Shown here: in pieces, positions 25,169 through 33,727 of the stretch
How the letters are laid out: each line of letters begins with the position of its first letter
How positions within the stretch are numbered: position 1 is the stretch's first letter
NCBI GenBank assembly: GCA_963532425.1
Contig: CAUSKK010000016.1
Coordinates: 1-46,502 of the forward strand
Direction of reading: 5' to 3'
Origin: CAUSKK01 sp963532425
GTDB lineage: Bacteria; Pseudomonadota; Gammaproteobacteria; Cardiobacteriales; Cardiobacteriaceae
DNA length: 46,502 nucleotides
Translations under genes and position numbers: made by a program
Notes under the pieces: model-generated
Database searches by the model: none
What the model was told of the DNA's origin: nothing
What the model saw: only the letters and a program-made list of their open reading frames with translations

Positions 25169-25738
25169 ATGCGCGCTTTCATCATTCACGGCTACGGCGC
25201 CGGCCCGGCCGACCACTGGTTCCCCTGGCTCGGCGAACGGCTGAGCCAGGCCGGCATTCCCACCACCATTCCCGCCCTGCCCGACCCGGAACGGCCGGAT
25301 TTCGACCGCTGGCAGGCGGCCCTGGCCGAGTCCATCGGCCGCCCCGACGGCGAGACCCTGCTCATTGGCCACAGCCTCGGCACCCTCACTCTGCTGCACT
25401 ATCTCAGCGCCCAGCGGCCGGCCACCCTCGGCGGCCTGATACTGGTGGCCGGCTTCGGTGCGCCGCTGCCGGCGTTGCCGGCCATTGGCGCCTTTAACGT
25501 CGATGACTATGTGGCCCGGGCCCGGCTCGACGACCAGTGGCTGCGCCGCTACCGCCCCTGGCATTTCATCAGCAGCAACGATTACATCGTTGAACCGGCC
25601 CAGAGTCGGGCCCTGGCCCAGCGACTCGGCGGCGAAGTGCAGGAACTCGCCGACCACGGCCATTTCCTCGCCGCCGACGGCATTGACCGGCTGCCGGCCC
25701 TGGCCGACCGGCTGCTGTCCGGAGGAAATCATGTTTAA
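25169..25738 (+). CDS. RBBP9/YdeN family alpha/beta hydrolase
   Basis: A 189-residue serine hydrolase of the small RBBP9/YdeN family. Catalytic triad residues are visible: Ser69 in GHSLG, Asp138 in SSNDYIV and His165 in DHGHF. The N-terminal IIHGYGAGPADHWFPWL is typical. A CAGGAGC ribosome site precedes the ATG. It is divergent from merR and overlaps the next gene by 8 bp, so it is probably the first gene of a MerR-controlled operon. The natural substrate is unknown. Confidence 0.92.
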   Translation: MRAFIIHGYGAGPADHWFPWLGERLSQAGIPTTIPALPDPERPDFDRWQAALAESIGRPDGETLLIGHSLGTLTLLHYLSAQRPATLGGLILVAGFGAPLPALPAIGAFNVDDYVARARLDDQWLRRYRPWHFISSNDYIVEPAQSRALAQRLGGEVQELADHGHFLAADGIDRLPALADRLLSGGNHV

Positions 25739-26078
25739 AATCATCATGTTGGTTAAAAAACGGCCGGAGCTCAGCGACGCGGAATTCTGGGAACACTGGC
25801 GCGCCCATTCGGCCAAGGTGCTGGCTCTGCGGGAGGTGCTCGGCATTCGCCACTACAGCAAAACCCGCCCGGAGCCGGCCGCCAGCCAGCGGCCCACCCA
25901 GGCCTTCGGCTATGACGCCATGGGCGAGCTCTGGTATGCCAGCCGGGAGGATTTTCTCCGCGCCCGCCAGACCCCGGCCGGCCGGGCCGCCCTGGCCGAA
26001 CTGCGCGCCGACGAACAGCGCTTTGTCGATTGGGAAAATTCCGTGCTCTGGTTCGGTAGCGAGGAGCGGCTGCTCTAG
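25731..26078 (+). CDS. EthD domain-containing protein
   Basis: A 115-residue dimeric alpha-beta barrel (ferredoxin-like) protein of the EthD family. It has FKIIMLVKKRPELSDAEFW near the start, EHWRAHSAKV with the conserved His, YDAMGELWYAS and a C-terminal DWENSVLW. EthD-like proteins assist oxidation or ring-cleavage steps in degradation pathways. The ATG follows GGAGGAA, an excellent ribosome site inside the end of the hydrolase gene. Role inferred only. Confidence 0.88.
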   Translation: MFKIIMLVKKRPELSDAEFWEHWRAHSAKVLALREVLGIRHYSKTRPEPAASQRPTQAFGYDAMGELWYASREDFLRARQTPAGRAALAELRADEQRFVDWENSVLWFGSEERLL

Positions 26079-26135
26079 GGAAGCGCTTTCCCCGAAGCGG
26101 CGGCCTATACTGGCTCCTTTTTTCGGAGAATCCCC

Positions 26136-26819
26136 ATGTTTTATAACGAGTTCCAGCAGCCCATCGGCGCGCCCCTGCCGGATTTCCGCCCCGGCGCGCT
26201 GCCCGCCATCGACCTGCTGCCCGGCCGCTACGGCCGCCTGGAACGGCTCGACCCGGCCCGCCACGGCGCTGACCTTTACGCGGTCTACGGGCCCAGCGCC
26301 CCCGCCGGCCATTTCACCTATTTGAGCATTGACCCGTCCCCCGACCGGGCCCACCACGACGAACGCCTGCGGCAAATGGCCGCCAGCGCCGACCCCTACC
26401 ATCTGGCCATCTGTGATAACAACGGCCGCGCCCTCGGCACCCTGGCCCTGATGCGCATGGACCCGAAGAATCGGGTCATCGAAGTGGGCTGGGTCTGCTA
26501 CGGCCCGGCCTTGCAGCGCCGTCGCCTGGCCACGGAAGCCCAATATCTGCTGATGGCCTACGTCTTCGACGTCCTCCACTACCGCCGCTACGAATGGAAG
26601 TGCGACAGCCTGAACGCCCCCAGCCGCCGCGCGGCCGAACGGTTCGGCTTCACTTTCGAGGGCATCTTCCGCCAGGCGCTGGTCTACAAGGGCCGCAACC
26701 GGGACACCGCCTGGTTCTCCCTGCTGGACAGCGAATGGCCGGCGCGGCGGGCGCGGCTGGAACGCTGGCTTAATCCGGAGAACTTCGACGCGGCGGGCCG
26801 GCAGCGGTCGCCGCTTTAG
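26136..26819 (+). CDS. RimJ/RimL-like GNAT acetyltransferase
   Basis: A 227-residue acetyltransferase of the RimJ/RimL type. Core motifs: GTLALMRMDPKNRVIEVGWV, then RRRLATEAQYLL (acetyl-CoA loop), YEWKCDSLNAPSRRAAERFGF and EGIFRQALVYKGRNRDTAWFSLLD, all standard. A CGGAG site precedes the ATG. It follows the EthD gene by 57 bp, separated by a variant of the repeat palindrome, so its membership in the MerR operon is uncertain. The acceptor substrate is unknown. Confidence 0.92.
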   Translation: MFYNEFQQPIGAPLPDFRPGALPAIDLLPGRYGRLERLDPARHGADLYAVYGPSAPAGHFTYLSIDPSPDRAHHDERLRQMAASADPYHLAICDNNGRALGTLALMRMDPKNRVIEVGWVCYGPALQRRRLATEAQYLLMAYVFDVLHYRRYEWKCDSLNAPSRRAAERFGFTFEGIFRQALVYKGRNRDTAWFSLLDSEWPARRARLERWLNPENFDAAGRQRSPL

Positions 26820-26852
26820 GCGACAATGGTCCAAATTAACTGGAGAAAAACT

Positions 26853-27110
26853 ATGACCATTCTGAAAATATCTACCGAGGGCCAAATCACCCTAGAAAAA
26901 GATTTACTTGCCTATCTTGGGGTTAATGCCGGCGATAGCATTCACATTACTAAAGAAGCGGATAACAGTCTGAAAATCACTCCACCACCCAAGCGCTCAA
27001 TAATGGAGCTGGCGGGCTGTCTTAAGCCCTACACAGATGTGCATTTAACTTTGGAAGAAATCAGCGAGGCCATTGCCGACAGCTACGCGGCCCGCGGTCG
27101 GAAGCCATGA
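26853..27110 (+). CDS. AbrB/MazE-type antitoxin of a VapBC module
   Basis: An 85-residue protein with an N-terminal swapped-hairpin AbrB fold: ILKISTEGQITLEKDLLAYLGV and GDSIHITKE, then a C-terminal tail (about 45-85) that should wrap the toxin. TGGAG precedes ATG 26853, preferred over an upstream start at 26826. It overlaps the VapC start by four bases, so the two are translated together and probably repress their own promoter. Codon use is more AT-rich than the neighbours, especially in the toxin gene, suggesting arrival by transfer. Confidence 0.88.
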   Translation: MTILKISTEGQITLEKDLLAYLGVNAGDSIHITKEADNSLKITPPPKRSIMELAGCLKPYTDVHLTLEEISEAIADSYAARGRKP

Positions 27111-27520
27111 TAGTTGCCGTTGATACCAATATTCTGCTGCGTCATATCGTTGGTGATGACCAAATTCAGTCGCCTAAGGCAACGGCCCTAATTGGTCAGG
27201 CGACAAAAATTATTATTCCAACGACGGTGTTTTGTGAATTGGTGTGGGTTTTAATGCGCAGCTATCGTATTCCTCGCAAGGAAATTACAGCCGTTATTAG
27301 CAACTTGATTCAGGCGGATAAAGTTATTTGTGAGGCGGCTGTTATTTCTGCTGGATTAGTCTATTTACATCAGGGTGGAGATTTTTCTGATGGTGTTTTG
27401 ACCCAGCAAGCAATAATGTTAGGAGCTAAGACCCTAGCCAGCTTTGACCATAAAAGTTTGCAATTGCTTCAGCAAAATTACCTTTTAATTATTGAAGGAC
27501 TTAACCCTATAGAGGAATAG
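27107..27520 (+). CDS. VapC-type PIN domain RNase toxin
   Basis: A 137-residue PIN-domain ribonuclease. The acidic metal site is complete: Asp6 in VAVDTNILLR, Glu44 in FCELVWVL, Asp95 in GGDFSDGV and Asp114 in ASFDHK. VapC toxins cut tRNA or rRNA and are held inactive by the paired antitoxin. The start overlaps the antitoxin stop (ATGA). It is visibly AT-richer than surrounding genes. The intact active site suggests a working toxin. Confidence 0.92.
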   Translation: MIVAVDTNILLRHIVGDDQIQSPKATALIGQATKIIIPTTVFCELVWVLMRSYRIPRKEITAVISNLIQADKVICEAAVISAGLVYLHQGGDFSDGVLTQQAIMLGAKTLASFDHKSLQLLQQNYLLIIEGLNPIEE

Positions 27521-27532
27521 GGCGCTTTAGCC

Positions 27533-27727
27533 ATGAAAGACGAATAGGACTTCGGCTCCGTCGTACGCAATCCATACCTGCGGCAGGTGCTGCTGGTGCC
27601 GTTGGACGCAGGCAGCCGCGCCTATTTTCAACGGTTGGCCGACGAGAGAAATATGCCCGTGGAACAGCTCATTGGCCTGTATTTACAGCGGAGCGCCGCC
27701 GAGCAGCAGCCGCTGGATTTGCCCTAA
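27533..27727 (+). pseudogene. CopG/BrnA-like antitoxin gene with a nonsense codon
   Basis: From ATG 27533 the frame reads Met-Lys-Asp-Glu-stop-Asp-Phe and then continues open to TAA at 27725. The remainder (SVVRNPYLRQVLLVPLD, AYFQRLADERNMPVEQLI and LYLQRSAAEQ) matches the pattern of BrnA/CopG ribbon-helix-helix antitoxins, which typically begin MKDEYDF. The in-frame TAG at 27545 replaces the expected Tyr codon, a one-base change. No BrnT-like toxin is present. It lies 12 bp downstream of vapC. Amber suppression is possible but unsupported. Confidence 0.75.
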
Positions 27728-27874
27728 TTACCGACAGGGAAGCGCTTCAGCTGTATGTTATTTAGCCCTTAATACAGCAGCAGCGCTAAGGCGACTGGCA
27801 AAGCCAGGGAGGGAGAAGAAGCGCTTCCCCGTTTGTTTAAGCCATGAAGGGCCGCCCCACTTTCCCTAAAAACC

Positions 27875-28240
27875 CTACAGGGCGTTGTTGTTCATGGTCC
27901 AGCAGTTGCTGATTTTGCCAGCGCGGATTTTGAGAAAGTCCGTGCCCACCTTAACGGTGCTGCGGTCGCCGATGGTGGCGGTAACTTTCCAGTAGGCGGA
28001 AATCATGTCGCCGTCGCGGAAGGGGCCGAGCACGATTTCATAGTGCAGGTCAGCCTTCGCGCGAATGGTGCTAATCCAGGCCTTGGCGCTGGCAATGTCC
28101 CTGACCGGCGCCGGCGGTTTGGTGGAATCGGCGGTGAGATGGGCGTGAAAGTCCGCAGTCAGAATTTCGTCGGCCCGGGCCAAATCGCCGTTCCACATGG
28201 CCGTCCAGGCGGCGTAGATTTCTTTGGCATTATTCATCAT
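27875..28240 (-). CDS. NTF2-like / SnoaL-like protein
   Basis: A 121-residue protein of the NTF2-like cone fold. It has EIYAAWTAMWNGDLARADEIL near the start, a central DLHYEIVLGPFRDGDMISAYW and the last strands GTDFLKIRAGKISNCW, the usual polyketide cyclase/SnoaL order. Such proteins may be ligand-binding or enzymatic; no substrate is indicated. GGAGTACTC precedes the first of two Met codons. It stands alone, followed by a palindrome-bearing gap of about 150 bp on its 3' side. Confidence 0.82.
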   Translation of the reverse strand: MMNNAKEIYAAWTAMWNGDLARADEILTADFHAHLTADSTKPPAPVRDIASAKAWISTIRAKADLHYEIVLGPFRDGDMISAYWKVTATIGDRSTVKVGTDFLKIRAGKISNCWTMNNNAL

Positions 28241-28446
28241 GAGTACTCCTAGGCAGCGGGCGCTAACCCAAGTTAGCCTTGTGAAACCCGGCCGGCCATT
28301 CTAATTAAGGATTGAACCGAAGCGCTTCGCTCTAGCTAAAGCACCCAATAAAAAACCCGCTCGAAAGCTGGATTTTGAAGAATTTGTGGAGCCGGCCCCC
28401 CGGCTTGGCCGCGCCGGCGCCCCATAGCTCCATCGAAGGCAGAAAT

Positions 28447-28470
28447 AAAAAATCCCACCTCGGAGGTGGG
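28447..28470 (-). terminator. Intrinsic terminator of the tRNA-Thr gene
   Basis: On the minus strand CCCACCT-CCG-AGGTGGG is followed by six T after one A, 14 bp beyond the tRNA 3' end. Confidence 0.85.
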
Positions 28471-28483
28471 AGTAGAAAAACTG

Positions 28484-28559
28484 TGGAGCCGGCAAAGGGA
28501 CTTGAACCCATGACCTGCGCGTTACGAGTGCGCTGCTCTACCAACTGAGCTATGCCGGC
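28484..28559 (-). tRNA. tRNA-Thr (anticodon CGU)
   Basis: A 76-nt cloverleaf with encoded CCA. Acceptor GCCGGCA/TGCCGGC is perfect, D-arm GCTC/GAGC, anticodon loop CTCGTAA gives CGT (reads ACG), and T-loop TTCAAGT. Two stem mismatches are visible: A31-C39 at the base of the anticodon loop and T50-T64 in the T-stem. A terminator follows. Confidence 0.93.
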
Positions 28560-28611
28560 GAAAACGGCGCCCATCATAACCGGAAGTCCGGTCGAAGACA
28601 ATCGCCGCCGG

Positions 28612-30486
28612 CTATTCGCGCTCGGCCGCCTCCAGCTCCTCGGCCCGCTGCAGCCACCGGGTCTCGGCCGCCGCCAGTTCCTTCTGCACGCTGGCGTCCT
28701 CGGCCATCACCCGGCGCAGGGCCTCGCGGTCGGCGTAGAGGGCCTCATCGGCCAGCTGGATTTGCAGGGCCGAGGCGCGCTCGTTGAGCCGGTTCATCTC
28801 CCGTTCGGCCGCCGCCAGGGCTTGCTGCAGCGGGCGCAGCCGGGCGCGGCGGTCGGCGGCCTCGCGGCGGTTCTGGACCCGGGCCGAGGGGGGAAGCGCT
28901 TCGGCCGGGGGAGCGCTGGCGGCCCGCTCCTCGGTTAGTAGGAGCTGCTGGTAATCGTCCAAATCACCATCAAAGGGCTGAACCTGGCCGTTGGCCACCA
29001 GCAGAAATTCATCGCAGCAGGCGCGCAGCAGACTGCGGTCGTGGGAGACCAGCACCAGGCCGCCACTGTAGTTCTGCAGGGCCTCGGTCAGGGCGTCGCG
29101 CAGGGTTAAATCCAGATGGTTGGTGGGCTCGTCGAGCAGCAGCAGATTCGGCGCCCGGGCCACCAGCAGGGCCAGGGCTAGCCGGGCCCGCTCGCCGCCG
29201 GAATAGTGGGCCACCGGCGCCGCCAGCCCGTCGCCGCGAAAACCGAAGCCCCCGAGGAAAGTACGGCCCTCCTGGGCCGGGGCCGTCGGACGCAGGGCCT
29301 GCCAGTGTTCCAGGGCATCGCGACCCCCGTCGAGGCTGTCCAGCTGGTGCTGGGTGAAATAGCCGAGCCGGCACTGGGGGTGCCAGTGGCTTTCCCCGGC
29401 CAGGGCCGGCAGCTGCTGGGCGAGAAAACGCAGCAGCGTGGATTTGCCGGCGCCGTTGCGGCCGAGCAGGCCGAGACGGGTGCTAGGGGTCAGGCGCAGG
29501 CGTAGACCCTGGAGCAGCGGCGTGGTTCCGGGGCCGATAGCCACGCCGCGACAGTGGAACAGCGGGTCGGGCAGGGCCTCGGGTTCCGGCCATTGCAGCG
29601 TGTAGGCCTCGCCCTCGGGCGGCGGCGGCAGGGCGCTGAGTTTTTCCAGGGCCTTGATACGGCTCTGGGCCTGTTTGGCCTTGGTGGCCGAGGCGCGGAA
29701 GCGGCGTACAAAATCCTCCAGATGGGCGCGGCGCTGCTGTTCCTGCTGGTAGAGCGCTTCGCTCTGGCGCCGCCGTTCGGCCCGCTGGCGCTCAAAGCTG
29801 CTGTAGTTGCCGCTGTAGAGGGTCAGGGTTTCATTTTCCAGATGGAGAATCTGGGTGCAGAGGCTGTCGAGCAGTTCCCGGTCGTGGGCGATGATGATTT
29901 GGGTGCAGGGCAGCGTCTTCAGATAGTCCTGCAGCCAGATGACCGCGTCCAAATCCAGATGGTTGGAGGGCTCGTCGAGCAGGAGCAAATCGGCCGGGGC
30001 AATCAGGGCCTGGGCCAGGTTCAGTCGCATGCGCCAGCCGCCGGAGAAGCTGGCCACCGGCTGGCCCTGCTGCTCCAGACTGAAACCGAGGCCGTGCAGC
30101 AGCCGCCGGGCCCGGGCCTCCTGCTCGTAGCCGAAGACGGCGCCATAGGCATCGTGGGCGGCGGCGATTTCCTCGCCGGTTTGGGCCGTGGCCATGAGTT
30201 TTTCGGCGGCGCGGAAGGCCTGGTGGCCGTCCAGCACATAGTCCAGGGCGCTGCAGGCCAGGCCCGGCGTTTCCTGGGCGGCGCTGGCAATGAGCCAGGA
30301 TTCGGGACGGCCATAGTGGCCGGCCTCCGGTTCGAGGTCGCCGCGCAGCAGGGCCAGCAGCGACGACTTGCCACAGCCGTTGCGACCCACCAGGCCGACC
30401 CGGGCGCGCGGGTGAATCTGCAGGCTGGCGTCCCGCACCAGCGTGCGGCCGGCCCGGGCGAAGGAGAGGTTTTCAAAGCTAATCAT
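28612..30486 (-). CDS. YheS-like ABC-F family ATPase
   Basis: A 624-residue ABC-F protein with two ATP-binding domains and no membrane segments. It has GRNGCGKSS and GRNGAGKST Walker A motifs, SGGWRMRLNLAQAL and SGGERARLALALL signatures, DEPSNHLD and DEPTNHLD Walker B motifs, a linker rich in Arg/Lys/Glu between them (about residues 235-300) and a C-terminal charged coiled coil (about 540-624). This layout fits YheS, a ribosome-associated translation factor of Gram-negatives. In contrast to the ABC-F gene at 8819 its composition is host-like, so it is the chromosomal housekeeping member. Confidence 0.92.
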   Translation of the reverse strand: MISFENLSFARAGRTLVRDASLQIHPRARVGLVGRNGCGKSSLLALLRGDLEPEAGHYGRPESWLIASAAQETPGLACSALDYVLDGHQAFRAAEKLMATAQTGEEIAAAHDAYGAVFGYEQEARARRLLHGLGFSLEQQGQPVASFSGGWRMRLNLAQALIAPADLLLLDEPSNHLDLDAVIWLQDYLKTLPCTQIIIAHDRELLDSLCTQILHLENETLTLYSGNYSSFERQRAERRRQSEALYQQEQQRRAHLEDFVRRFRASATKAKQAQSRIKALEKLSALPPPPEGEAYTLQWPEPEALPDPLFHCRGVAIGPGTTPLLQGLRLRLTPSTRLGLLGRNGAGKSTLLRFLAQQLPALAGESHWHPQCRLGYFTQHQLDSLDGGRDALEHWQALRPTAPAQEGRTFLGGFGFRGDGLAAPVAHYSGGERARLALALLVARAPNLLLLDEPTNHLDLTLRDALTEALQNYSGGLVLVSHDRSLLRACCDEFLLVANGQVQPFDGDLDDYQQLLLTEERAASAPPAEALPPSARVQNRREAADRRARLRPLQQALAAAEREMNRLNERASALQIQLADEALYADREALRRVMAEDASVQKELAAAETRWLQRAEELEAAERE

Positions 30487-30559
30487 AGGGATAGGGCGAT
30501 TGGGATTTTCAAAAGCAATTCAAAACTGGATAAAATACCTCATTTCACTGGAGAAAATC

Positions 30560-31609
30560 TTGTCAAAGCAAACCGAAAACCTGTTAATTCCGCTGTTTAA
30601 CTATCTGGATAACACCCTGGAACCGGACCCGCTGCTGGTTACGGTGCAACTGGAAATGCTACAGCTGTCCGGGGTACCATCGCGCCGGCTGTGGCAATAC
30701 TTCTTCTCCGACCCCTGCCGCCGGCTCTTCATGCTCAGCATCATCGCGCCCATGAGCGTAACCCGCACGCGCAAGCACAACGCCCAGGAGCTCTTCCGCC
30801 TCTGGGAGAACGGCGTTTTCGACAAGGAACAGGAGCTGGAGGTGTTCAGCGCCCTGGCCGTGCTCAACCACGGGCCGATTCTGCCGGTGCTGGCTGACAT
30901 CGTTTTCCACGGCGACCCCGGCGACTACTGGCGCCAGCGCTGCGCCAGCCTCGGTCTGCTTCACCTGGACTGCCGCGACCTCCAGGACGACATCGAACGG
31001 ACGCTACGTAAATGTCTACGGCAGGAGCGCTTCCCGGAATTCTGGCCGGTGCTGCTGAGCAAGCTGGTGGGCCGGGGCCTGCGCCAGCGCTGGATGAAGC
31101 TGTTCTTCGAGCACGGCGAAAAATGTTCCTGCGACAACAACGCCGGCCTGCTCGAAGCCTTTTCCCTCTGCCGCCAGGACGGCCTGCCCTACTTCCAGCG
31201 CGCCCTATTCAATCCCCACTGGAACTGCGGCGGCAATGCGACCAGCCGCGCCGTGGCCTACCGGGGGCTAAAACGGCTAGAGGTGAAACTCAGCCAGCTG
31301 TGGACGGACATCGAAATCCAACCGGCGGCGGCCCGGGCCAATGCCCTGAACCTGCTGCTGCACTGCCTCAGTCTCAGCGCCCACGACCTCACGCCGCTGG
31401 AGCCGGCGGCCCTGCTCTACGAACGCTATTTCAGTAACCATTTCCTCATCGGCCAGGTGGAGGAGGAGCAGCGCGATTGGGCCTGGACGGTGCGCGACCA
31501 GCTGGAAATCGCCATGCGCGGCGAGGCCCTGCGGACGCTGGCCCAGCAGCCGCCCCGGCCGCCGGTGGAAAGCGTCGGCTCCGAACGGCCGGAGCCGGCG
31601 GAGGACTAG
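30560..31609 (+). CDS. Conserved-looking hypothetical helical protein
   Basis: A protein of about 349 residues that I do not recognise. The best start is TTG 30560, with GGAG seven bases ahead, giving SKQTENLLIPLF; the longer frame starting at 30443 would run back over the ABC-F start. It is rich in alternating hydrophobic and charged residues consistent with stacked helices (HEAT-like), has no signal peptide, and carries a few cysteines including KCSCDNN. The C-terminal 20 residues are Pro/Glu-rich. It is divergent from the YheS-like gene. No function is proposed. Confidence 0.7.
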   Translation: MSKQTENLLIPLFNYLDNTLEPDPLLVTVQLEMLQLSGVPSRRLWQYFFSDPCRRLFMLSIIAPMSVTRTRKHNAQELFRLWENGVFDKEQELEVFSALAVLNHGPILPVLADIVFHGDPGDYWRQRCASLGLLHLDCRDLQDDIERTLRKCLRQERFPEFWPVLLSKLVGRGLRQRWMKLFFEHGEKCSCDNNAGLLEAFSLCRQDGLPYFQRALFNPHWNCGGNATSRAVAYRGLKRLEVKLSQLWTDIEIQPAAARANALNLLLHCLSLSAHDLTPLEPAALLYERYFSNHFLIGQVEEEQRDWAWTVRDQLEIAMRGEALRTLAQQPPRPPVESVGSERPEPAED

Positions 31610-31637
31610 GAACTTCCCTAGCCGCCGGCCCCGGCCG

Positions 31638-31776
31638 ACCGAAGCGCTTCCCCCCTCTCCCTTTCTCCAGTCCGAAGCGCTTCCCCTCCCCCAGAAACTC
31701 CAGCTCTGAGCGTCTCTTCGCCCCACCCAAACGAAGCGCTTCGCCCCAATAACCCCGGCGAGCCGAAGCGCTTCCC
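31638..31776. repeat. Intergenic GAAGCGCTTC cluster
   Basis: Four exact copies in 140 bp between convergent genes; no other feature visible. Confidence 0.85.
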
Positions 31777-32265
31777 TCACTCCCCCAGTCCCCGGGCCCG
31801 CAGCAGTTCCCGCGCGGCGGCGGCCGCCCTATCCCCCTGGGCGGCGGCCCGGTCGAACCAATAAACGGCCCGGCCATAGTCCAGCCAGCCGGCGGCCGGA
31901 TTAATCAGCAGCCGGGCCAAATCACTTTGGGCATCGCCATCGCCGGCCCGGGCGGCCCGCTCGTACCAACGCCGGGCGCGGCCCCAGTGGCTCCGACCCT
32001 CATGGTGGCTGGCCAGACAGTAGGCGGCCACCGTATCGCCCCGGGCGGCCCCCCGCTGCCAGCAGCGCCGGGCCCGGGCCTCATTCGGCGCCACTCCCAG
32101 TCCCAGTTCATAGCAGCAGCCCAGCCGCGTCCAGGCCTGCGCTTCCCCACCGGCGGCCAGACGCCGACAGAGGGCCACGGCCCGGCCGAAATCGCCCCGG
32201 TCATAGGCGGCCTCGGCGGCGGCGTTGAGAGCGGCGCGCCGGGCCCGGGTCAGCTGTTTTTTCAT
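31777..32265 (-). CDS. Sel1-repeat (TPR-like) protein
   Basis: A 162-residue protein made of about four Sel1-like repeats, for example AWTRLGCCYELGLGVAPNEA, ARRWYERAARAGDGDAQSDL and AVYWFDRAAAQGD. Such repeats form helical hairpins for protein binding. There is no signal peptide, so it is probably cytoplasmic. It starts with MKKQLTRARR and is followed on the 3' side by the repeat cluster. Located 26 bp downstream of the cardiolipin synthase gene on the same strand, perhaps in one unit. Confidence 0.85.
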   Translation of the reverse strand: MKKQLTRARRAALNAAAEAAYDRGDFGRAVALCRRLAAGGEAQAWTRLGCCYELGLGVAPNEARARRCWQRGAARGDTVAAYCLASHHEGRSHWGRARRWYERAARAGDGDAQSDLARLLINPAAGWLDYGRAVYWFDRAAAQGDRAAAAARELLRARGLGE

Positions 32266-32291
32266 CGCGTTAATCCAGAGAACTAGCCGCC

Positions 32292-33707
32292 CTATAGCAG
32301 CGGACTCAGCAGCCGCACACAGCGTTCCAGCAGCCGCTGCAGCCCCGGCCGGCGCCGCCAGCCCTGGACGCTCACCGGCTGGCAGGCGGCCAGATAGTCC
32401 TCCTGGAGCTGGGCAATGGCCGCCACCGTCGTCCGGTCGTAGACCGCCAGCGACAGCTCCATATTCAGATAGAAACTGCGCATGTCCATGTTCACTGTGC
32501 CGAAGAGGGCATATTCCCGGTCGATGACCACGGTTTTGCTGTGCAGCAGGCCGCGCCGGAAGCGGTGAATCTGAATGCCGGCGTCCAGCAGCAGCTGGTA
32601 GTAGGCCTTGGCCGCATAGGCCACCAGCCGCGAATCATTGCGCGCCGGCAGCAGTATGCGCACCGTTACCCCGCGCCGGGCCGCGCTGAGCAGGGCGTTG
32701 AGCAGGGCCTCATCGGGAACGAAATAAGGCGTGGTGATGGTGATGCTCTCCAGGGCGTTGTAGAAGGCGGCAATCAGCGTGTCATAGGCGATGTAGCTCT
32801 GTTCGTCCGGAGCCGAGGGGATGGCCTGCAGAATGCCCGGGCCCAGATGGGCCGGGGGCAGCGCTTCGGCCGCCGGCAGGGCCTGGCCCTCCAGCCACCA
32901 ATCGCCGGCGAAGACCCGGGCCAGGGCCGCCACCGTCGGGCCCTCCAGCCGTAGCATCACGTCCACCCAGTGGCCGACGCCCTCGTCCCGTTTGAAGCGG
33001 CGCGGGTCGACCAGATTAAAGCTGCCGGTGTAGGCGATGGCCCCGTCGATGAGCAGCAGTTTGCGGTGATTGCGCAAATCCAGCCGGCGCACGAACAGCG
33101 CCCGCAGCAGGCCCACCGGCAGGGCCTCCACCACCTCGACGCCGGCCGCCCGCAGCCGGGCCGGCCAGGGGGACCGGAGGAAGGCCGCGCTGCCGAGGCT
33201 GTCCACCAGCAGCTGACAGCAGACGCCGCGCCGGGCCGTGGCCGCCAGCGTGTCCAGCAATGTTTCAATCTGGCCCTGGGCCTCGACGATGTAGAACATC
33301 AGCCGGCAGCTGTGTTGGGCGGCGGCCATATCGGCGCCCATGGCGGCGATGAGGGCGGCGCTGTCGGTGTGTAGGGTGGTGCGGTTGCCGGCGGCCGGGG
33401 CCAGGCCGGTGGTGTGGGTGGCGAGCCGGGCCAGACTCTGCCAGCGCGGCGCCAATGCCTCCGACGGGGGCGGTGGCGGGTCGCCGGCGTAGAGGCGCCG
33501 CAGGGCCTGCTGGTGGCGGGCGCGGCGCCGGCCCAGGTGGGTTTCGCCGATGAGCAGATAGAGCAGCAGACCGCCATAGGGAAAGACAAACAGCACCACC
33601 AGCCAGGCCAGGGCCGAGCCGATGGGCCGCCGGCTGTAAATGACGCGCAGGGCGCTGCTCATACTTAAAATAAAGTGGCCGAGCACCAGCCAGCCGGTGA
33701 AATTCAT
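32292..33707 (-). CDS. cls: Cardiolipin synthase (phospholipase D family)
   Basis: A 471-residue membrane-bound enzyme that joins two phosphatidylglycerols into cardiolipin. Two N-terminal membrane segments (about 5-20 and 30-55) are followed by two phospholipase D HKD motifs: NHRKLLLIDGAIAYTGSFN and HSKTVVIDREYALFGTVN. Size and order match ClsA-type synthases. AGGAG precedes ATG 33707. It is divergent from the nuclease-family gene with only 20 bp between starts, so at least one promoter must sit inside the opposite gene. Which Cls subtype it is cannot be fixed by eye. Confidence 0.92.
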   Translation of the reverse strand: MNFTGWLVLGHFILSMSSALRVIYSRRPIGSALAWLVVLFVFPYGGLLLYLLIGETHLGRRRARHQQALRRLYAGDPPPPPSEALAPRWQSLARLATHTTGLAPAAGNRTTLHTDSAALIAAMGADMAAAQHSCRLMFYIVEAQGQIETLLDTLAATARRGVCCQLLVDSLGSAAFLRSPWPARLRAAGVEVVEALPVGLLRALFVRRLDLRNHRKLLLIDGAIAYTGSFNLVDPRRFKRDEGVGHWVDVMLRLEGPTVAALARVFAGDWWLEGQALPAAEALPPAHLGPGILQAIPSAPDEQSYIAYDTLIAAFYNALESITITTPYFVPDEALLNALLSAARRGVTVRILLPARNDSRLVAYAAKAYYQLLLDAGIQIHRFRRGLLHSKTVVIDREYALFGTVNMDMRSFYLNMELSLAVYDRTTVAAIAQLQEDYLAACQPVSVQGWRRRPGLQRLLERCVRLLSPLL

Positions 33708-33727
33708 GGGCTATTCTCCTGTTTAAT

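Noticed and set aside
27672..27869. 65-codon plus-strand open frame after the antitoxin pseudogene
   Set aside because: Out of frame with the antitoxin and running through palindrome copies; no ribosome site or family match.
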